Assembly (NCBI GenBank): GCA_023230755.1
Contig: JALNWS010000079.1
Location: 1 to 17,519 of the forward strand
DNA length: 17,519 nucleotides
Reading direction: 5' to 3'
From: Azoarcus sp.
Lineage (GTDB): Bacteria > Pseudomonadota > Gammaproteobacteria > Burkholderiales > Rhodocyclaceae
Position numbers and translations under genes: made by a program. Positions 14,849-17,519 of the stretch are shown here, in pieces. The notes beneath the pieces were generated by a model. The model was not told the origin of the DNA, made no database searches, and saw only the letters and a program-made list of their open reading frames with translations. The first letter of the stretch is position 1. Each line of letters opens with the position of its first letter.

Positions 14849-15550
14849 ATGACGCGCACCCTCCTCTTCGTCGATGCCGACAACCAGTCGCCCGCGCTTG
14901 TGGCACCGCTGGCACGCGTGTTCAAGTCATTCGGGCGCAGCTGCACACAGGCGATCGTGGCGGGCAACGGAAAGGGTGACCGTGTGCGCGGCTGGGAGCA
15001 GGCTTTGCAGTGCGAAATGCCCGGGGTCGAGGTCCGTTGCCATGTGGCGCCGGTACGAAAGCAATCGGCAGACGTGCGGTTGATGTTCGAGCTTGCTGCC
15101 GTGCACTACGGCGAGGCAGATCCCGCGACGCTGATCGTGGTGGTGTCGCGCGACGACCTGCTGGTTGCCGCCACCGAGTACCTTGCTTCGCAAGGACACA
15201 CTGTGCTGATTGCGCTCGGCGCCGGGGCGAACGCCGTTGCGCCGGTGACCGATCTGCCGCTCGTTTCTCTGCCTTTGCCCCATCCCGCGACTCCTGTCCC
15301 AGCCCCTGATGTACCGGCCGCCCAGACCACCAGCACGACAAACGGTTTGGACAAGAATATCGTTGCCGCAGCCGTTACCCGGATTCGACAGGCACTTGCT
15401 CCTAACAAGCAAGGGGGCTATGCAGCATCTGCCGTAGGGCAGGTACTCTCGAAAATGGGGCACGACAAAGCAACCCGCGCCAAGATCGTGCGCGCAATCC
15501 CGAACCTGAAGGAAGCCGGCGTTGGCGGTGACAAGCGTCTGATCTTCTGA
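14849..15550 (+). CDS. NYN (PIN-like) domain protein, putative ribonuclease, with C-terminal LOTUS-like region
   Basis: This 233-aa protein has an N-terminal NYN/DUF88 domain at residues 1-125. It opens with FVDADNQ (D9, D11), followed by QSADVRLMFELAAVHY with D75 and VVVSRDDLLVAATEYLASQGH with D102 and D103, the acidic residues that make the metal-dependent nuclease site in PIN-like folds. A Pro/Thr-rich linker (about 140-168) leads to a C-terminal region (170-233) of helical character ending AGVGGDKRLIF, which resembles OST-HTH/LOTUS RNA-binding modules that often accompany NYN domains. That last assignment is tentative. No signal peptide or membrane segment is seen, so it is cytoplasmic. 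GAGG near 14831 is a weak ribosome site. It is divergent from the membrane nuclease. The substrate is unknown. Confidence 0.8.
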   Translation: MTRTLLFVDADNQSPALVAPLARVFKSFGRSCTQAIVAGNGKGDRVRGWEQALQCEMPGVEVRCHVAPVRKQSADVRLMFELAAVHYGEADPATLIVVVSRDDLLVAATEYLASQGHTVLIALGAGANAVAPVTDLPLVSLPLPHPATPVPAPDVPAAQTTSTTNGLDKNIVAAAVTRIRQALAPNKQGGYAASAVGQVLSKMGHDKATRAKIVRAIPNLKEAGVGGDKRLIF

Positions 15551-15867
15551 AACCTCGGGCTCGTGCCCAGCGCGCGTGCCCGGACACGAACGACCGGCCA
15601 GCGGCGTTCATCCCTTCCGCTGCAGTCCCTCCAGCAAATCAAACGACTCTGACCCCTTTGAAGTGTGGGCGTTGAAAGCATTTTTGGTCAATCGTGATGG
15701 ATTTACCGGGCACCTTGAGCGCAAATCGCTACACTTTCGCCATAAATTGCCATATACGGCAGCGAGGTATCGAATGTCGTGATTGACGATGCTTCACGGT
15801 CACGATCGAGCCCGCGCTGCCTTTCAATCTGCGCTTATTGCTGTCATCGACTCCAAGGGAGTACTCA
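15551..15867. other. Gene-free stretch upstream of the PEP-CTERM gene
   Basis: No gene is seen in these 317 bases. The left part is GC-rich with imperfect hairpins after the NYN stop. The right part is more AT-rich and holds a candidate promoter at 15747-15775. I found no sigma-54 site of the type reported for some PEP-CTERM genes. Confidence 0.4.
15747..15775 (+). promoter_or_regulatory. Candidate sigma-70 promoter of the PEP-CTERM gene
   Basis: TTGCCA at 15747-15752 and TCGAAT at 15770-15775 are separated by 17 bases (5 of 6 and 4 of 6 matches to consensus). Transcription would start near 15782, giving a leader of about 86 bases. Confidence 0.35.
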
Positions 15868-16335
15868 TTGCTCAAGAAAATCAAGTTTGCCACCGCCGCC
15901 CTGCTGATTGCCGGATCTGCATCCGCCAATGCGACCGTTGTGTCGTTCTCCGTAAACAATTACGGTCCTAGCTATGGCAGTTTTGCCGGGGCAGACACCA
16001 ACGCCAACGGCATCCTTGCCCAAGACGAGCTGACCTCTTTCGTGTTCGACCGTCTGGATTATGGCCACCATGTAACGCTGTCGACGCTGTTTGGCTTTGG
16101 CGACTTCGATCTGGTCTCGAACACCTGGCTGGCCAATGGCTCCGGTTGGGGCAATAACGGTTCGTTCTTCAGCTGGAACGGCGGCGCCAACTCGGTTCAC
16201 GAAACATGGGCGAACGTCAGCACCTCGATCGCGCAACGCGATGTACAGAACAACGTGCCGGAACCGGCTACGCTGGCGTTGCTGGGCATCGGTCTCGCAG
16301 GGATTATTGCGGCCCGTCGAAAGAAAGCCGCCTGA
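15868..16335 (+). CDS. PEP-CTERM sorting domain protein with an EF-hand-like loop
   Basis: This 155-aa exported protein starts at TTG 15868, which has AAGGGA at 15855-15860 and puts the basic signal peptide (LLKKIKFATAALLIAGSASANA) at the N-terminus. The next upstream frame start (TTG 15838) adds a meaningless lead. The C-terminus is a PEP-CTERM signal: VPEPATLALLGIGLAGIIAARRKKAA, with PEP, a hydrophobic helix and a basic tail, recognised by exosortase EpsH in exopolysaccharide-producing Gram-negatives. Near residue 41 DTNANGILAQDE fits the 12-residue EF-hand calcium loop (D, N, N, G, hydrophobic, E at 1, 3, 5, 6, 8, 12). The rest is rich in Gly, Asn, Ser and Trp. It is probably a surface or matrix protein that may bind calcium. 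No exosortase gene is in the window. Confidence 0.85.
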   Translation: MLKKIKFATAALLIAGSASANATVVSFSVNNYGPSYGSFAGADTNANGILAQDELTSFVFDRLDYGHHVTLSTLFGFGDFDLVSNTWLANGSGWGNNGSFFSWNGGANSVHETWANVSTSIAQRDVQNNVPEPATLALLGIGLAGIIAARRKKAA

Positions 16336-16383
16336 CCTTTACACGGCAGACTTGCGAGGGGGGCGAGTAGCCCGACAAACACG

Positions 16384-17151
16384 TCAGCCTTGCTGATAAA
16401 GCCCCTCCATCACTGCCCGCATATCCTCCGGCAAATACCCCCACCCGCGCTCGGCGATGTGTTCCGGAATGCCAAACAGCGCTTCCGCCACACCGCCCGC
16501 GATGGCGGCCACGGTGTCGCTGTCGCCGCCGATCGAGATCGCATTGCGGATGGCGTCCTCGAAGTCGGTTGCAGTCAGCGCGCACACCAGCGCCTGAGGG
16601 ACGGTTTGCTGGCAGGTTTCGTTGAAACGGTAGGTGGGGCGGATATCGTCGACCGTGAGATCGATGTCGTAGCCGAAGCGCTCGGCGATGGTGCTGCGGA
16701 TCTCCGCGGGCGCACGCCGCTGACGCGCCAGAAAGATGGCCAGCGCGGTCGCTTCTGCGCCTTTGAGACCTTCCGGGTGATTGTGTGTGACCTCGGTGAC
16801 GGCCTGCGACAGCACCGTCACTTGCTCGACGGTTTCTGCAAGCAGGCCGGCGGGTGAGACCCGCATTGCGGCGCCGTTGCCGAAGCTGCCGTAGGGGGAG
16901 GCGTCGTCCGACTGCAGCCATTGCCCGAACATGCCGCCCCAGCCGCCGTTATCCCAGTAGCGCCGCCCCCAGTCCTTGAGCGCTTCGGCCGGTGGGCGAT
17001 TGTTGATGAGCGCGTCGGCCACGGCGATGGTGCAGACCGTGTCGTCCGTGTAGAAAGCGCGGGCGTGAAAGAAGGGATCAAAGGTTTTGGCGCAATGATT
17101 GTTGAACTCGTAGACCGAGCCGACGATATCGCCAATGATGGCTCCCAGCAT
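16384..17151 (-). CDS. ADP-ribosylglycohydrolase family protein
   Basis: This 255-aa protein belongs to the ARH/DraG family, metal-dependent hydrolases that remove ADP-ribose from proteins or small molecules. The family motifs are all present: GAIIGDIVGSVYE at 3-15, TDDT at 35-38, GNGAAMR at 91-97, VTHNHPEG at 121-128, and GGDSDT at 208-213. The Asp and Thr residues in TDDT and GGDSDT bind two magnesium or manganese ions. I start at 17151 (MLGAIIGD), with GTAGGAC about 8 bases upstream; the in-frame extension to 17211 has no site and spoils the family N-terminus. No ADP-ribosyltransferase or nitrogenase gene is nearby, so the substrate is unknown and I do not call it draG. It converges on the PEP-CTERM gene (48 bases apart). 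Confidence 0.9.
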   Translation of the reverse strand: MLGAIIGDIVGSVYEFNNHCAKTFDPFFHARAFYTDDTVCTIAVADALINNRPPAEALKDWGRRYWDNGGWGGMFGQWLQSDDASPYGSFGNGAAMRVSPAGLLAETVEQVTVLSQAVTEVTHNHPEGLKGAEATALAIFLARQRRAPAEIRSTIAERFGYDIDLTVDDIRPTYRFNETCQQTVPQALVCALTATDFEDAIRNAISIGGDSDTVAAIAGGVAEALFGIPEHIAERGWGYLPEDMRAVMEGLYQQG

Positions 17152-17317
17152 GGTGTGATGTCCTACGGTGGGGGTTGAGGGGCTGGCGCGGTGGACAACG
17201 ACCAGGTCCACACATTATCTGCCACCCCCAGGCTCGCCGAATGAGCCTGCATCCCTGCACGACGCAGATGGATTCCATCTGAAGCACAGGGGTCGGCGAC
17301 CGATCTGGCACAAGATA

Positions 17318-17343
17318 GATTTTGCTGATTTTGCTGATTTGCC
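17318..17343 (+). repeat. Short tandem repeat of GATTTTGCT
   Basis: Two exact copies of GATTTTGCT (17318-17326 and 17327-17335) are followed by a decayed third, GATTTGCCG. It lies between the ADP-ribosylglycohydrolase start and the candidate small RNA, and could be a binding site or mere slippage. Confidence 0.5.
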
Positions 17344-17369
17344 GATAGAAACGTTTACACCGCCAATTG

Positions 17370-17398
17370 TTGCGCCGCACAACATGCGCCGCTATCAT
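17370..17398 (+). promoter_or_regulatory. Candidate promoter of the small RNA
   Basis: TTGCGC at 17370-17375 and TATCAT at 17393-17398 are spaced by 17 bases. The -10 matches consensus at 5 of 6; the -35 is weak (TTG only). The predicted start is near 17405. Confidence 0.4.
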
Positions 17399-17404
17399 TT
17401 GAAC

Positions 17405-17469
17405 CGTCTCCTCCACCCTCCTCCTTTGGTGTGGATTTAGCCCGAGCTCGAAAGCGCTCGGGCTTTTTT
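17405..17469 (+). ncRNA. Candidate small RNA with anti-Shine-Dalgarno CCUCC motifs
   Basis: The predicted RNA is about 65 nucleotides and lies between a promoter-like pair and a strong intrinsic terminator. Its 5' half is almost pure C and U with repeated CUCC motifs (17408-17427), the complement of ribosome binding sites. CACC at 17414-17417 can pair with GGTG at 17428-17431, placing CTCCTCCTTT in a loop. This architecture is like small RNAs with CCUCC loops known from alphaproteobacteria (the CcsR and 'cuckoo' type), which block translation of many messages. No gene precedes the terminator on this strand within 1 kb, so a separate transcript is the simplest explanation for it. Family membership is not proven. 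Confidence 0.45.
17439..17469 (+). terminator. Intrinsic terminator
   Basis: AGCCCGAGC at 17439-17447 pairs perfectly with GCTCGGGCT at 17456-17464 around an 8-base loop, and the strand continues with six T from 17464 to 17469. This is a textbook Rho-independent terminator on the plus strand. Confidence 0.9.
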
Positions 17470-17519
17470 CTTTTGTGCTTCCGGTTTGTGGTTTATGGTC
17501 GCCCTGGCGATCGGCCGGA

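Noticed and set aside
17168..17440. 90-codon open frame ending exactly at the right-edge terminator
   Set aside because: Its start lies in the upstream leader of the opposite-strand ADP-ribosylglycohydrolase gene, it has no ribosome site, and its sequence is rich in His, Pro and Arg with no family resemblance. A short RNA explains the terminator better.
17495..17519. ATG at 17495 as the start of a next gene running off the right edge
   Set aside because: Only eight codons are visible and there is no ribosome binding site upstream, so nothing supports it.

Overview
The window looks like chromosomal DNA of a GC-rich betaproteobacterium, probably of the Rhodocyclales (Thauera/Azoarcus/Zoogloea type). 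The clues are the GC-rich codon use, a CopK gene (a family best known from Cupriavidus and relatives), a PEP-CTERM surface protein and a CzcE-type protein. This placement is inferred from gene content, not from a marker gene. I see no rRNA, tRNA, transposase, phage gene or CRISPR array.

Bases 1 to about 13,280 form a copper (Cu(I)/Ag(I)) detoxification island. On the far left, reading rightwards, are a Cys-Cys small peptide, a secreted c-type cytochrome and a SHOCT membrane peptide. Facing them, an operon reads leftwards from about 5,640 to 1,058: DUF2933 peptide, ICMT-like membrane methyltransferase, CopA-type P1B-ATPase (YHS plus heavy-metal-binding N-terminus), a YHS/HMA-like protein, and an HD-GYP phosphodiesterase with a Cys-rich head. 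A divergent operon starts at 5,856: cusF, a TolC-family outer membrane gene (cusC-like), cusB (with a second CusF domain fused at its C-terminus) and cusA, closed by a strong hairpin. czcE and copK follow.

The roughly 215-bp region between the two operons holds two CusR/CopR-type palindromes. One lies inside a perfect 34-bp inverted repeat, so both operons are probably induced together by a copper two-component system. Its genes are not in this window.

Together the genes describe copper handling in every compartment. CopA would move Cu(I) from cytoplasm to periplasm. CusF, CopK and CzcE would bind periplasmic copper. CusCBA would expel it across the outer membrane. The YHS protein may deliver metal to CopA. 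The HD-GYP protein suggests a link between copper stress and c-di-GMP.

Bases 13,281 to 17,519 are accessory. A membrane-anchored Mrr-type endonuclease with a topoisomerase-type zinc finger is divergent from a NYN-domain protein. Then come a PEP-CTERM protein with an EF-hand-like loop (TTG start), an ADP-ribosylglycohydrolase on the minus strand, and at the right edge a probable small RNA with anti-Shine-Dalgarno CCUCC motifs and a strong terminator.
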